Source of the DNA: Alentia gelatinosa
Lineage: Eukaryota > Annelida > Polychaeta > Phyllodocida > Polynoidae
Direction: 5' to 3'
Length of the DNA: 64,000 bases
Assembly: GCA_950022655.1 (NCBI GenBank)
Contig: OX465581.1
Span: 27,747,300 to 27,811,299, forward strand
Positions 1 to 10,223 of the stretch are shown here, piece after piece. Positions within the stretch are counted from its first letter, which is position 1, and each line of letters starts with the position of its first letter. A model generated the notes under the pieces. That model was not told the origin of the DNA. It worked only from the letters and a program-made list of their open reading frames with translations, and did no database searches. The translations under genes and the position numbers were made by a program.

Positions 1-3000
1 TATACACTTACATACACGTTGGACATGTATACACTCAAACAACCCACTTTCAAATTATCCGCATAAGCATTTGCCAAGGCCCAGGGTTTTGGAGACTACA
101 TCTTCTGAAAACATATCACACAAATAACAATCTACGCCATCTTTAGGTGATATTTAGGCAGCGGTAACCGTATCAACGACAGAGACCATAAACTGCCAGA
201 TATAATCATGATTTATAAGGACCATGTTGGAATGTGTCCTTTTATGAAAGAAACGTACATAGATGAAGGAATCACAAGACAATCACAAATTTCATCACAA
301 GGAACTCACCCACGTTGGTTAAAGTTTAGAAACTCGTGTAGAGAGTACACGATTCACATGTATATTATGTTGACTATCATATCCTGCACATATTATGAGT
401 GTTTCACTACAATATACATGCCTCACCTCTAACTGGTCATCTCATCGTCACACTCGTATTTACACCAAAACTGTTACTATGAATACTTTAACAGCAGCTA
501 CTTACATCTGAAATCAGGTGGAAAGGTATTGCCTGACCACTCAGCATTTCTCCACCAACATAAAATTTGATTCACAACTGACATCTTCCTGAGCTTTTCC
601 TCACAGACAGAAATAAGGCCCTTGTCATTCCATCCACCAACACTACCTTTTCAGTAATAACAAAGATTAACCTCATGGATTAGCTTTAAAAGATTAGCTC
701 CACGCGCGAATACTTGACGCAATGCCTGCCGTTCAATGCCTGCGGTTAAAGCCAAAGCACTATACTGTAAATACAGATATCATTGACGTCTGGGCGCCTA
801 AAAACCTCCTCTGTTTAACACATGGGACAAACATATAAGTGCAAGTACACAAGTGCAATGTGATTATTACATTTATGTGATTTGGGAGATTGTTTGTGTT
901 GAACTGGATAAATTTACATATTTGATTTTCATGCAAATGCGTTCACTAATCTACAATGCTTCGTCAATGGACCATCGAAGTTCTAATGGAGAAGCAAAAG
1001 GTGATCAATCGTTTTCGTACCTTAAATTGAGTATGAACAACATTTCATATATATTTGATGTATGTACTAACATTTTCATTACTGAACGCCAAAGTTCGCT
1101 TTCTCTCGACTCCTAATCTCTTTGACTGGGACAAAGTTACCCACGATCACTGTCTTCCCTAATCAACATTTTATAAAGAAAAATATTGATATCCCTCACA
1201 TTTTTTTTTTTTAGCATTTTAATCGCTCTGCGAAAGCTGATATTTTGCTAGATATGTTACACTTGACTCTGGACGTTTTACACCTGCAATTATATGGCAA
1301 GGTAAAATCCTATTTGCACTGATCATTACAAAACATTGATATTACCATCGACACCGGGTGGGATATTGCAGATAGATAACGATGAAGGAGCTTTAGAATT
1401 CTTGGTGAATCTAAATTTATGGAGAGGTAGACCTTTACAAAGATTTGTAAGAGAAATTCATCAACAATGAGTTAATTCTTGACACTTTCTAAGTTTGTTT
1501 TTTTTTTCAGTGGAGGGTTCCATGAAATTAAGGGCTACGCGAGTAATATAATATAAGTATTCACAAAACAAGTTTTCTCTATTTGAAAGCAAATACAGAC
1601 TGGTGTGCCCATATTCATAGAAACTAACGAGTCGAGATGATCGGGTTTCTGAGAAGTTTCTTCATTGCCATGACACATTTTCAAGTAGTAAAGCCAGATT
1701 TATTTCTCGGATAATTTGATATGGAATTCAATGCAGCGCAACATACTAATGTATATATAATATCACGTGATAGGAATCGAGGCAGCAATTGGTTGGATCC
1801 AATCACATGACATGACGAATCGATCGCATTTGGCAGTGTATCAATCACACGAGGAAATGAATCAGGCTACAGCGACATTACCAGGAGATAATGAAAGAAG
1901 CGTCTATGCTGGATTTCGCGATTTAGTTATCAAGTCGCCTTGCCTACTTATTCAAAATGCCCTTATAATATACAAAGGACGATTGGAACATACCCAGGCC
2001 GTCTTTCATAAACAATTTTTGAATATGAATATTGGTTAACGATATGGTTATCAAATCAGATTACTGAAAAATACAGCATCGCATTTTCGCTACTCGTGAT
2101 ACATTAGTCGTAGTAAAAAGGATACGGACTACCGTATTAAATCTCAGGCTGTCCAGAAATATATTAGTGTCTCTTATTCTCTTGGAAACATTAATTTGTT
2201 ATGTTCAAGTTGGCTGTGGTCAACATGATAAAGTGATGGAATGATGCAGTATCTTTGGCAAGCTCTCTGTATTCTGATATGCGTTATTCTTCAGCTTAGA
2301 TTTCACAAACACATACAACCACTACCGATGGTTGTAAGAACTACATGGTCATGAGTGATACGACTTTTGCAGTCAACGGATCAGCTTACACATGTACCTA
2401 CAAATTATCAGGGAGGCTGACAACGCACCGTTAAGAAGAGGCTTCCTGGTGTGAGGTTAATCTGGTTGCTTCAATTATCATTTACCAATGCAACGGCGAA
2501 AGAATCAATCTAAAACTATAATAGAAAATAAAAGCTTATTCGATGGCAGAGACACAACAAGACTGTTTATGTAATATGGCGGCATTTCTGGAGCGTTGTA
2601 TGGGTTGTGGTAGCTAAATGCAAATGCAATGTATATGGAAGAGTATTTGTATTTGTTTAACCACAATGGTCAAATATATGACCAATAAACAGGATCGCAT
2701 ACGCTTGAAGGATCTCTATAAAAAAAGAAAATATAAGATATAAAATGCTAATGAAATGTTTCAATAGATCAGCAGGAATATTGGTAGTCCCAAGGTATAA
2801 TTAAACAGGTCTCATATGATGCATATATGTTGCAATCATCTGAATATCAAACGGGATTTTACAAAACTTCGTTGATTGAAAATAAGATAGGACAACTGAA
2901 TTATTTATCTTTCATATGGAGCTGTAATTGCTGGTGGGTTTCGAGCATACTTGCGCAGTGAAAAATTGCGTGAAGAGTTCAACTTCTATTCAGACTATTT

Positions 3001-5131
3001 GGAGTATGTGCTTACTATTTTGATATACCTAAATTATGTACAAATCTGAATAACAGAGGATAAGATGCAAAAGTTCATAATTCCCAAATGGCTAATAGAG
3101 TTGCACTTTGCTTTACCTTTAATATATATCAAGCCATTGTTGTTGGCACAAGCCATTAAAAACATAGACACTTTAAAATGCTTGTCTCATTGCTTTAGCC
3201 CTGTGCCATTGCCGATATCAATATATAGCCAAGGAATATGCTACACTTTCGTAAAACAATGCCTTGGCCTTGTAATTTTTAGTACCATTAACTTCTTTAC
3301 AATTAGCACGTGCAGGAATATGGGTGAACCGTGGGAAACTACGGTTCAAACCAGTTATACGCATATATGTCCACTGTGGGAACCTCATGGGAACTTGCAA
3401 CATCTAGATCACAATTGTTTCATAAAAACACAAGACCTTTCCCTGCCGTGTACGTCGAAGCGTTGTTTCCCCGTATAGGGAGCTTGTCTAGGCAGGAGGA
3501 CAGGCCAAATGGAGACAGGGGCCAGGAGAACTTTGAGCGGGTCAGCTGGCTTTGTTGGAGTAAATTTTCGATCGCATCCGTTGGAATTCAGACATACCAC
3601 TATCGTTTGTTTCTTCGGTGGGTACCTTCTCCTTTCCCGTTTTATCCATTTCATCGTACTAAAAGAAACATAAATATTCATAGTAAAGAGTATGTTTTAG
3701 GGAGCCTTAGAAACGTCTGTTCACAAAAAAGTATAAATATGGTTTCGTATTAGTGGTAAAAATAGTGATATAAATCATCTTTGTCTGAAGATCAGAAACT
3801 TAGTTATACATTCACATGTTATCAAAATGTACGTCTTTATTCTGAAAATAACTAAATTTACCGAAGTGGATTTCGCTCAAGTATTGATTGGTCAATTTGG
3901 GAAAGGCAACATACAGCTGTCATTTTTGAGAGAGCACAGGAGTTACTCATACTATCAAATGGTTATCTTATCCGGATAAGGAATTAGGACTTCAATTATT
4001 CTTATGCTATAACAGAATTGAAAGACACAACCACTATAAATACAGAAATGACAACCAAAATAGTCTTTCATGTATGAAGGATAAGCAATTCAGACAAATA
4101 TTCCATTTCAAATCATTGTGACTCCCACCATTGCTAGGTTTGAAATACTGCCGATTCGACACTGGGAATGTCTTGGACGTGGGTTAGTACCATTGTGGAC
4201 ACGATTGAAAACTACTATATACAGTTCTTATCTATCATAACCTATTGTAAGGAATGTGGAATAGATAAAACCAGTTTATATAACCACTTAAGCCTGGGAT
4301 TTCCAAATCGCAACAGTAACTTATGGATTCTAGGAAAATTTATTTCTTTTGTTTGGGGTTTCTATATCCATCTTAACCTATGAATAGTCGTTGTATGTGA
4401 TTATCAAGTGTGGTTAGAGGGAAAATTAAAATAGTTTAGCTCTGAGTCTATCCATGATAGACATACGTGCTTCTGCTACCACTACCTCCCAAGAAACAAC
4501 TAAATCTTCGTTCATCGAATTGGATAAATAAAGATGATTAAACATACACCATAACCTCTGCAATATAGTTGTTTCCTTTAGACACCGATTAGCCAACTAA
4601 AAGAGAAATTAGGAAAAGGTAGAAGATGCCTATCCTTGAACACTGTCTTGAGACTTGGTATAACTCCACTCATGTGCACACACTTTTCATGTAAGACTTA
4701 CCCTGGACTTTTTCTGAAATAAGCGCACAGTTTCGATGAATATAAGTCGTAGTAAGCATCATACATCGAAAGAATCCATGCAAACACAAAGGAACACAAT
4801 TTCTAGTGGTTTTTAATTTTACCAATAACAACAAACAATTTAAACAAGGTGAAATGAAAAATACAATTCTGAAAATGATCTTACGGTAAAAGCTTCTCTA
4901 ACGTGCAAAATGAAAGATGATCAAAATTAAATCAGTTGATACTCATACTGAAAAGAAAATGGCACCGATGCAATGTAAAAGGTAGACACGAGGAGAAAAC
5001 GAAACATGGGGGGAATAAAATATGTTATGTGAACTATTTTACATCATGTATGAAATACCAGATCTCTGGCTGACGTAACTGGTATTATCGGAATAAATCA
5101 GACATGCGAATGGAGAGGCGGGGGATTCTAC
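1..5131. other. AT-rich 3' region, no gene recognised
   Basis: This should be the downstream intron or 3' end of the FAM107-type gene. I looked on the minus strand for an exon with a phase-0 start and an acidic APEF-like tail and did not find one. Plus-strand frames at 1767-2039 and 3065-3753 show no recognisable protein and no splice context. No repeat of note was seen apart from short poly-T runs. Confidence 0.5.
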
Positions 5132-5276
5132 CTTTTGTTTTTGCTCTTCAAGACGTTTTTGGATCTCTGTCTTTTTCTGCTTATCAACTTCCTCACGCTC
5201 TTTTTTCTTTTGTCGATCCTCTCGTCGCTCAAATTCTTTCTTCAACTCAGTTTTTTTCTGAAGCACATTGACTCCC
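5132..5276 (-). CDS. Exon: FAM107-domain C-terminal coiled coil
   Basis: The acceptor is ttccag before G at 5276 and the likely donor is AAG|gtagaa at 5132. The exon completes a split Met codon from exon 6261-6510 and encodes GVNVLQKKTELKKEFERRED, then an almost uninterrupted Lys/Glu/Arg/Gln heptad-like helix ending EEQKQK. In vertebrate FAM107 proteins the same position holds a basic coiled coil after the HQELHREL block, so order and spacing fit the family. The exon ends in phase 0. The frame stays open past the donor for 30 more residues to a stop at 5039-5041, so a read-through C-terminus is an alternative. The family usually continues with a short acidic APEF-type motif, which is absent in the read-through, so splicing to a missed downstream exon is favoured. 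Confidence 0.85.
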
Positions 5277-5499
5277 CTGGAACACAATGGGTTACGTATT
5301 TATATGAATTATTATGATCTGAAAGCTTGACTTTAGAAATACGTGAGAATTATTCGAAAAATTAATTTGACCCAAAAAAACCTTACAATTTCATATTCCT
5401 CGTCAAGACGTTAATTTTTAAACACGAGGTGTTTTAACTTAGGCCAAAGGGAGTTTGCTCCCCTTGAGATTTAAAAAGTACGAACATTTGAGTACGACT

Positions 5500-6111
5500 C
5501 CGAATTACCCATAATAAAACAACAAACAATAAGTTTTCATCTATGGTGGCCCCAAGGTATTTCATGTTATTTACAGGAGGAAGAGTACGATTGTCAATAA
5601 TGATATGCCTTTTTTAATCTGTTTAGCTTCCTGTTGGTTCATTGATAAACCAGTTGTTTTATCTATATTTATTGTTAACCTATTTATGGTATAACATTCT
5701 TTCTCAAGTTTTTTTTTACAGCACAAGGGTGGTGATCGAATCTATGTAATGGATTTAGGTAGAAATCCCACCCCTACACATTTACCGAGGTGAGAGTTGT
5801 TTTACTTCCCACACCACATAGACATGGTATGAGAAGGATTGGCCTTTGATACAGCAGTAAATCTACCACTGCTGGGGGTGAAGGAGAAAAGTGGCTGCAG
5901 TGTATTTTGAATGATTAATGGTAATTGAGGAAATGTCTTTAGCGTAAATCATAAAAAGCAGCGGTCCTAAAATGAACCCCTGCGGTATACCACAATTCAC
6001 CTTATTGTCATTCGATTTATGGCCACAGTATTCAGTGTAAATACTCCGAACCTTAAGATAGCCTCTAAACCATTGAAACAATTCAATACCGACACCTGAG
6101 CGACGAAACAA
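5500..6111 (-). pseudogene. LINE reverse-transcriptase remnant in intron, split by a SINE
   Basis: Read on the minus strand, 6111-5880 encodes a piece ending GIPQGFILGPLLFMIYAKDI, the classic G-[IV]-P-Q-G-S-h-L-G-P motif of non-LTR reverse transcriptases, with the usual Ser changed to Phe. On the far side of the SINE, 5690-5530 continues with NRLTINIDKT and, after a frameshift, NNMKYLGATIDEN, the thumb-side motifs (L-x-x-N-x-x-K-T and K-Y-L-G-h-x-h-D). The YADD box, endonuclease and N-terminus are missing. The element is dead, with at least one frameshift. It has the same orientation as the host gene. Confidence 0.85.
5690..5879 (-). mobile_element. SINE copy lacking the tRNA head, inside a LINE remnant
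   Basis: It is clearly homologous to the body of the SINE at 41759-42063: both share GGTGGTGATCGAATCT, CACCCCTACACATTTACCGA and GGTATGAGAAGGATTGGCC on the plus strand. Homology stops at CACTGCTGGGGGTG, exactly where the tRNA head would begin, so the copy is 5'-truncated. It splits a LINE reverse-transcriptase remnant in the intron between exons 6261 and 5276, and is therefore younger than that remnant. Confidence 0.85.
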
Positions 6112-6260
6112 TCAAAAGTTCACTTTACATAGTTTTAGATACCTAGAAAGTTTTAGAAACCCAGATATTTCCTCTCAACCGCCACGCTGAAATAAACTCA
6201 ACAAACTTCTCTCGTGTCGCCTAAAACTACTTGATTTGACAAACGCAATGAACCACGTAC

Positions 6261-6510
6261 ATTCTCCTGTTGCTCTCCATCTCACGATGCAGGTCTTGGT
6301 GCATCTTTGAGGAGATCACCGGGTTGGGCAGCTTCTTGGGCTCTACAAGGTTCTCCGTTGAGGAGGCTGGCTTCAGGTACTTGGGGAGGTCTTCCAGTGA
6401 TCCCAACGCCGGCTGGATGATCCGCGACGACCCGTTGGGCACATCGTTCTCGTTATTATCGTCATCGTGGTAGTCGACCTCAGGTTCTGGTGGCTCCGGG
6501 AAATCGTTAT
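6261..6510 (-). CDS. Exon: core FAM107 (DUF1151) motif with acidic lead-in
   Basis: This exon gives the gene its family assignment. The acceptor is tgtacag (ag at 6512-6511) and the donor AAT|gtacgt at 6260. Its 82 whole codons begin with an acidic Pro/Asp/Asn-rich segment (PEPPEPEVDYHDDDNNEND), continue with SSRIIQPALGSLEDLPKYL, and end with LPNPVISSKMHQDLHREME followed by SNRR. That last block corresponds to the family pattern P-K-K-L-x-N-P-V, then H-Q-[ED]-L-H-R-E. It starts by completing a split Asp codon (phase 1) and ends in phase 2 with AT, restored to ATG by the G that opens the next exon. The frame is open throughout with C/G-rich wobble positions. Confidence 0.92.
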
Positions 6511-7053
6511 CTGTACAAGCAGATAGGGTTAGACAGTGAGTGTTTAATTACATCATTGGTTGTTACTTTAGTGTTATATCTGAGGTGAAGCACTGACTTC
6601 GGATAAAGAGTTTAAGAAAAAAGGATTGTGATTCAGATATAATTAATGCTACATTTGTCATCACAAAATCGACAGTATTTCTGAGTTCAAAAGCAAAAGA
6701 CAAACTTACTACGAACATGTTAATCTGTAAAGAGTAAACTTAAACTAGAGAATCAACTAAATATTAGTTCTTCTTCAAGCAGTCCCGCAGCCTTGAACGA
6801 CACTTTACAAATGTACACTTCAAGAGTAGGTAGTTTGCTAGTACTCCACGAAAAGAAGGTTCCTGTAAGAGAAAGTGTTAATTTTCTACTCCTTCACCAG
6901 TATATTAACCTTTTCCTGGAAAAGACACGTTAGAGGAAAGAATGTTACCAAGCAACTTTGGAGAGAGGGAGCCAGTTGATAGTTTTGTTAAAGCCCATTG
7001 TCCTTACCAAGGCATCTAGTTGAAAAAACTGGAATATGTTCTGTTTGACATAC
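6511..7053 (-). other. Intron (543 bp)
   Basis: GT-AG intron between exons 7054-7164 and 6261-6510. No repeat or other feature was seen inside. Confidence 0.8.
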
Positions 7054-7164
7054 CAGCATCATTTATAATCTTATTCCACTCAGCTTCGGTCATGCTATGA
7101 TTGTTGTTATCTCGTTGGCTATCATCATCATCACTGAAGTCATGGGAGAACGTCGCTCGGGCGC
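7054..7164 (-). CDS. Exon: acidic/Asn-rich linker, phase 1-1
   Basis: The acceptor is ttcaatag (ag at 7166-7165) and the donor GCTG|gtatgt at 7053. It encodes ARATFSHDFSDDDDSQRDNN and then MTEAEWNKIINDA, with one base left over. The 111-nt exon is phase 1 at both ends, so skipping it keeps the frame. The MTEAEWNKIIND segment looks like a short amphipathic helix; no known domain is claimed. Joining it to 8006-8158 makes a Gly codon (G+GC), and to 6261-6510 an Asp codon (G+AT). Stops in the other frames and the splice signals support it. Confidence 0.82.
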
Positions 7165-8005
7165 CTATTGAAGTCAATGTGATACTGACTTACTGGGGGC
7201 ATGATAGGCGGGAGGATGCACAAGGAAAACCAGGCGTTATTATCGTTATCAACCAAGGTGCGATCTGCAGACATAATCGAGACTCTTTATTACACGGTTG
7301 TTCGATGTACTGGAAACAACATTGCTTAATTCAACTGTCTACATTAGCACACAGAAATAATACATGGTATAACAAATAACTTTCACTTGTACATCTTTAT
7401 GTGTCACAATGGAAGAAATAGCATACCTTCCCTGAAAGATAAAATTAAATGAAACAATCATGTACAATTGACAGCACTAATTATTTGCAGTTCGCAGCGT
7501 GAGCACGGAAAGCAAAACCGGCGTTCGGCGGTGCTATTAGTTGGAATGTGGTTAGAGCAGGTTCGGTCATTCAGGTATACAGGTATCAGTGGTACATACA
7601 TCTCTGTGGTTAGAATTCTGATCACACCAGGATTAGTAGTTCGAGGTGGTTATCTGAGGACAATCGGAAACTACTGTATAAGGGGAGCACGTCACCTTAT
7701 CACCAACAAAATACACGCTGTTGTTAAATTGTACACCATTCGTTTGTCCTATGTTAAACTATGTACCAGCTCTGCTGCCATGCACTGTCGTTCCCCATTC
7801 AATTCAAACCGTTAGTGTTTGTAAGACCCGTGTGGGGCTGAACTTAATCAAACAAAGTGTTAAATCACCGGGGGCCAGAATGTATGTTAATTAGAAGACG
7901 CCATGCAAATGGACCGAGTTCCCGGTCACCGGGACCCCTGTTAGCGGCGCGTGAGTAGGACTCGAGTCGGCTACAGTTGGTCAGTCTCGTTATACTACAA
8001 CTTGC
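7165..8005 (-). other. Intron (841 bp), GC-AG type
   Basis: Opens gcaagt and closes ttcaatag on the minus strand. No repeat was recognised. Plus-strand frames inside (7101-7379, 7468-7815) are chance. Confidence 0.72.
8000..8005 (-). other. Noncanonical GC splice donor
   Basis: Read on the minus strand, the exon end is GGAAG and the intron opens gcaagt, the known consensus of GC-AG introns. No GT donor in the neighbourhood would keep the reading frame into exon 7054-7164, whereas this site does so exactly (phase 1 to phase 1). Confidence 0.75.
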
Positions 8006-8158
8006 CTTCCTCACTGCTGATAACTGAGGGCTCGTTTTCTTTCGAGTCCCCTGCTTCATCTTCTGGAGACTCATGGTCTGAGTTCTCCTCTGCTTCATCG
8101 TCGATAATAGCAAGATTGACCTCCTGGCTCTCAAATTGGGGCTCCTCGTGGATGGGTG
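8006..8158 (-). CDS. Exon: Glu/Asp-rich linker, phase 1-1, GC donor
   Basis: The acceptor is atgttacag (ag at 8160-8159). The exon encodes APIHEEPQFESQEVNLAIID, then an acidic tract with EENSDHESPEDEAGDSKENE, ending VISSEEG. The frame hits a TAG shortly after GAAGGCAAGTTG, and no GT donor precedes it in the right phase. The sequence GGAAG|gcaagt at 8005 is the consensus for GC-AG introns. With it the exon is 153 nt, phase 1-1, and joins 7054-7164 in frame. It has many potential acidophilic kinase (CK2-type S-x-x-E) sites such as SPED and SSEE. It is a likely disordered linker. Confidence 0.85.
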
Positions 8159-9067
8159 CTGTAACATGCCACATGCGTTATTCCCTTGTTTTCCTCTTTT
8201 GTAAATACCTATCTACATATTCGTATAACTATTAACATCACTAGTAACCATAATTAACATAATTTTTACATGATAAAATTTCTAAGTCTATTCCCTCACT
8301 CATTTTACATACGAAATTCAAATATCATGCCTTATCAAAGAGGTTCGTCCATGAAATGGATTGAAGAAAGCTGTATATATATACACCCATGTGGTTAGTA
8401 TGTATACCATCACCCGCATACTTATGGACAAGACCAGCCTCTTTACTGACATTCACTGACAATGCAAAATACGCTCATTCGGTCAAGGTACAAGGTGCAT
8501 ACTGGAACGGCATACGTCAGAGGAGCGCTGAAGTCTCCATTAAATTTCATAAACTGTGATGCGTTTACTCAAATATCAAGCAGAGCGAGCGAAACATGAC
8601 CTTTAGGCATAGGTCATACCCCGTCAAGAGCCACAGACACTTGCCTGTAAATTGCGAAGGTCCTGTGGGTATATGTTCTGTGACCTGTTTGTTGGCTGAA
8701 AATCGACAATACACAGCCGTTGAATGTACGCTATCTAACCGTCGTAATCTATGATGACAAGGTGGCACTTCTAATGCTTGGATTACTGACAATATATAGA
8801 AAGACTGTGAGATAGAGCAAAATCCAAATGAAAATGTCCAGACATCTCTAGAGGCGTATGCTAAATGATAATGTTTTAAATCATACTACATGCACAAATG
8901 CAGGCATATAATTATCGTCCTGAAATGATCCATATCACTACTACAGACGGTTTCTAGAGTTACATTCTTCTCCAAGGCCACCCTATTAAGAACTTCTTTC
9001 TGTCCACACTACGCCATAGAACAATGCTGAGAAGACCATAAACTGTATGGTATCTATTAATACATAC
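8159..9067 (-). other. Intron (909 bp)
   Basis: GT-AG intron (gtatgt ... tgttacag). Nothing else was recognised in it. Confidence 0.78.
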
Positions 9068-9127
9068 CTTTCCCTTTCTTCTCTTTCTTTGAATCTTTAT
9101 CTTTGTGTTTTGACCCAAATAATCGGT
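9068..9127 (-). CDS. Exon: 60-nt Lys-rich linker, phase 1-1
   Basis: The acceptor is cattcttag (ag at 9129-9128) and the donor AAAG|gtatgt at 9067. It encodes RLFGSKHKDKDSKKEKKGK, a strongly basic 19-residue segment that could act as a nuclear localisation or phosphoinositide/actin-binding patch (inference). Two lead bases (AC) complete a codon with the G ending exon 19941-20645 (GAC, Asp). The trailing G joins CA of exon 8006-8158 (GCA, Ala). Both ends are phase 1, so the exon can be a cassette. Its small size is the main reason for caution. Confidence 0.77.
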
Positions 9128-9835
9128 CTAAGAATGAAAATAGTTCAAACCATAAAGCAACAATCTTAAAATGACAGAAGAAACAAAATCATCAATAGAA
9201 AACAAGTATAATAATATTTTAGATAGATGCGTAGTATAGACGTTCTACATTCGATATATCTTCCTGACAGGAAAATGATCGTATTTCTATCCACGCCACG
9301 CCACGCCCTCTGCCCATGTGAGGAGGGTCAAGTGACTGTCATCAGTTAATGTCGATGGTAACGTCCGTGAAAGCTGTATTTATTATCTACGTTCCTTGTC
9401 ATAGTCATTGGCGGATGTGGATGTAAATATGACCATAGTCTCGAAGGATAGCTTAAGTCATTACTTCGTCTGATCAACAAAAGTATATCTATCTTTAACC
9501 AAAGATATCAACATGAAAATCCGCATGATTAAGTTATCAAACTTGCTTCACATGCTTTGGGAATGCAGTTACCTGAGAGTGTAACTTAATTAACCTATAT
9601 CATAATTGAGATAAATACTATATCAACCAATGCATTGAAAGCTAGATCAATTCAGAATTAGTTCCCCATTCTCTTCGTATATTACTAAGGCCCATGGTTA
9701 CATGTGGTACACTATAATAAATTGATATCAGGCCATTTATGTTGATAAAATCAACTTCATTGATGCCATGAGATGTTATGAATAACCCACATGACGGACT
9801 TCAGTGAGAAATTGTACATGGCATTAAAAAACCTC

Positions 9836-9837
<2 letters not shown>

Positions 9838-9875
<38 letters not shown>
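9838..9875. repeat. (TA)n microsatellite
   Basis: An uninterrupted AT/TA dinucleotide run of about 38 bases lies inside the large intron. Confidence 0.95.
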
Positions 9876-9877
<2 letters not shown>

Positions 9878-10166
9878 CTTTCCACCATGCAGGTACTGCC
9901 ATGTCCATGACTAAAGAACGAAACAAAGTTCTTAGAAATAGATTATTGATAAAACTTCTTGACTTTGGTTACAAAGGTGTCACACCTAATTTCACACATG
10001 TATGCCTGAACACCAACTACTTTCCCACTACATGCACCTCGTAGTTAATTTAACGACATTCCAGGCCTCCCAGTCCCTACTACACAAGTTAAAGGACATT
10101 TGATAACTTTATAGGGGACAATGATAACAGATTAGAGGAAATAGAGGACATTATATAGGAATTAAA

Positions 10167-10223
10167 TATATAATTAAAGGGCAACTCCTTCATATATATA
10201 ATTAAAGGGCAACTCCTTCATAC
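10167..10223. repeat. 28-bp tandem duplication, two copies
   Basis: The segment ATTAAAGGGCAACTCCTTCA occurs at 10173 and again at 10201, with shared TATATA flanks. The period is 28 bp and the copies look identical, which suggests a recent duplication. Confidence 0.85.

Noticed and set aside
1767..2039. Plus-strand frame of 90 codons
   Set aside because: Protein-like at first glance but not recognised, and no exon signals or conserved motif.
3409..3753. Open frames on both strands near 3.5 kb as a possible missing last exon of the gene
   Set aside because: The translated segment lacks any FAM107-tail-like motif and its phase and splice sites do not fit exon 5132-5276.
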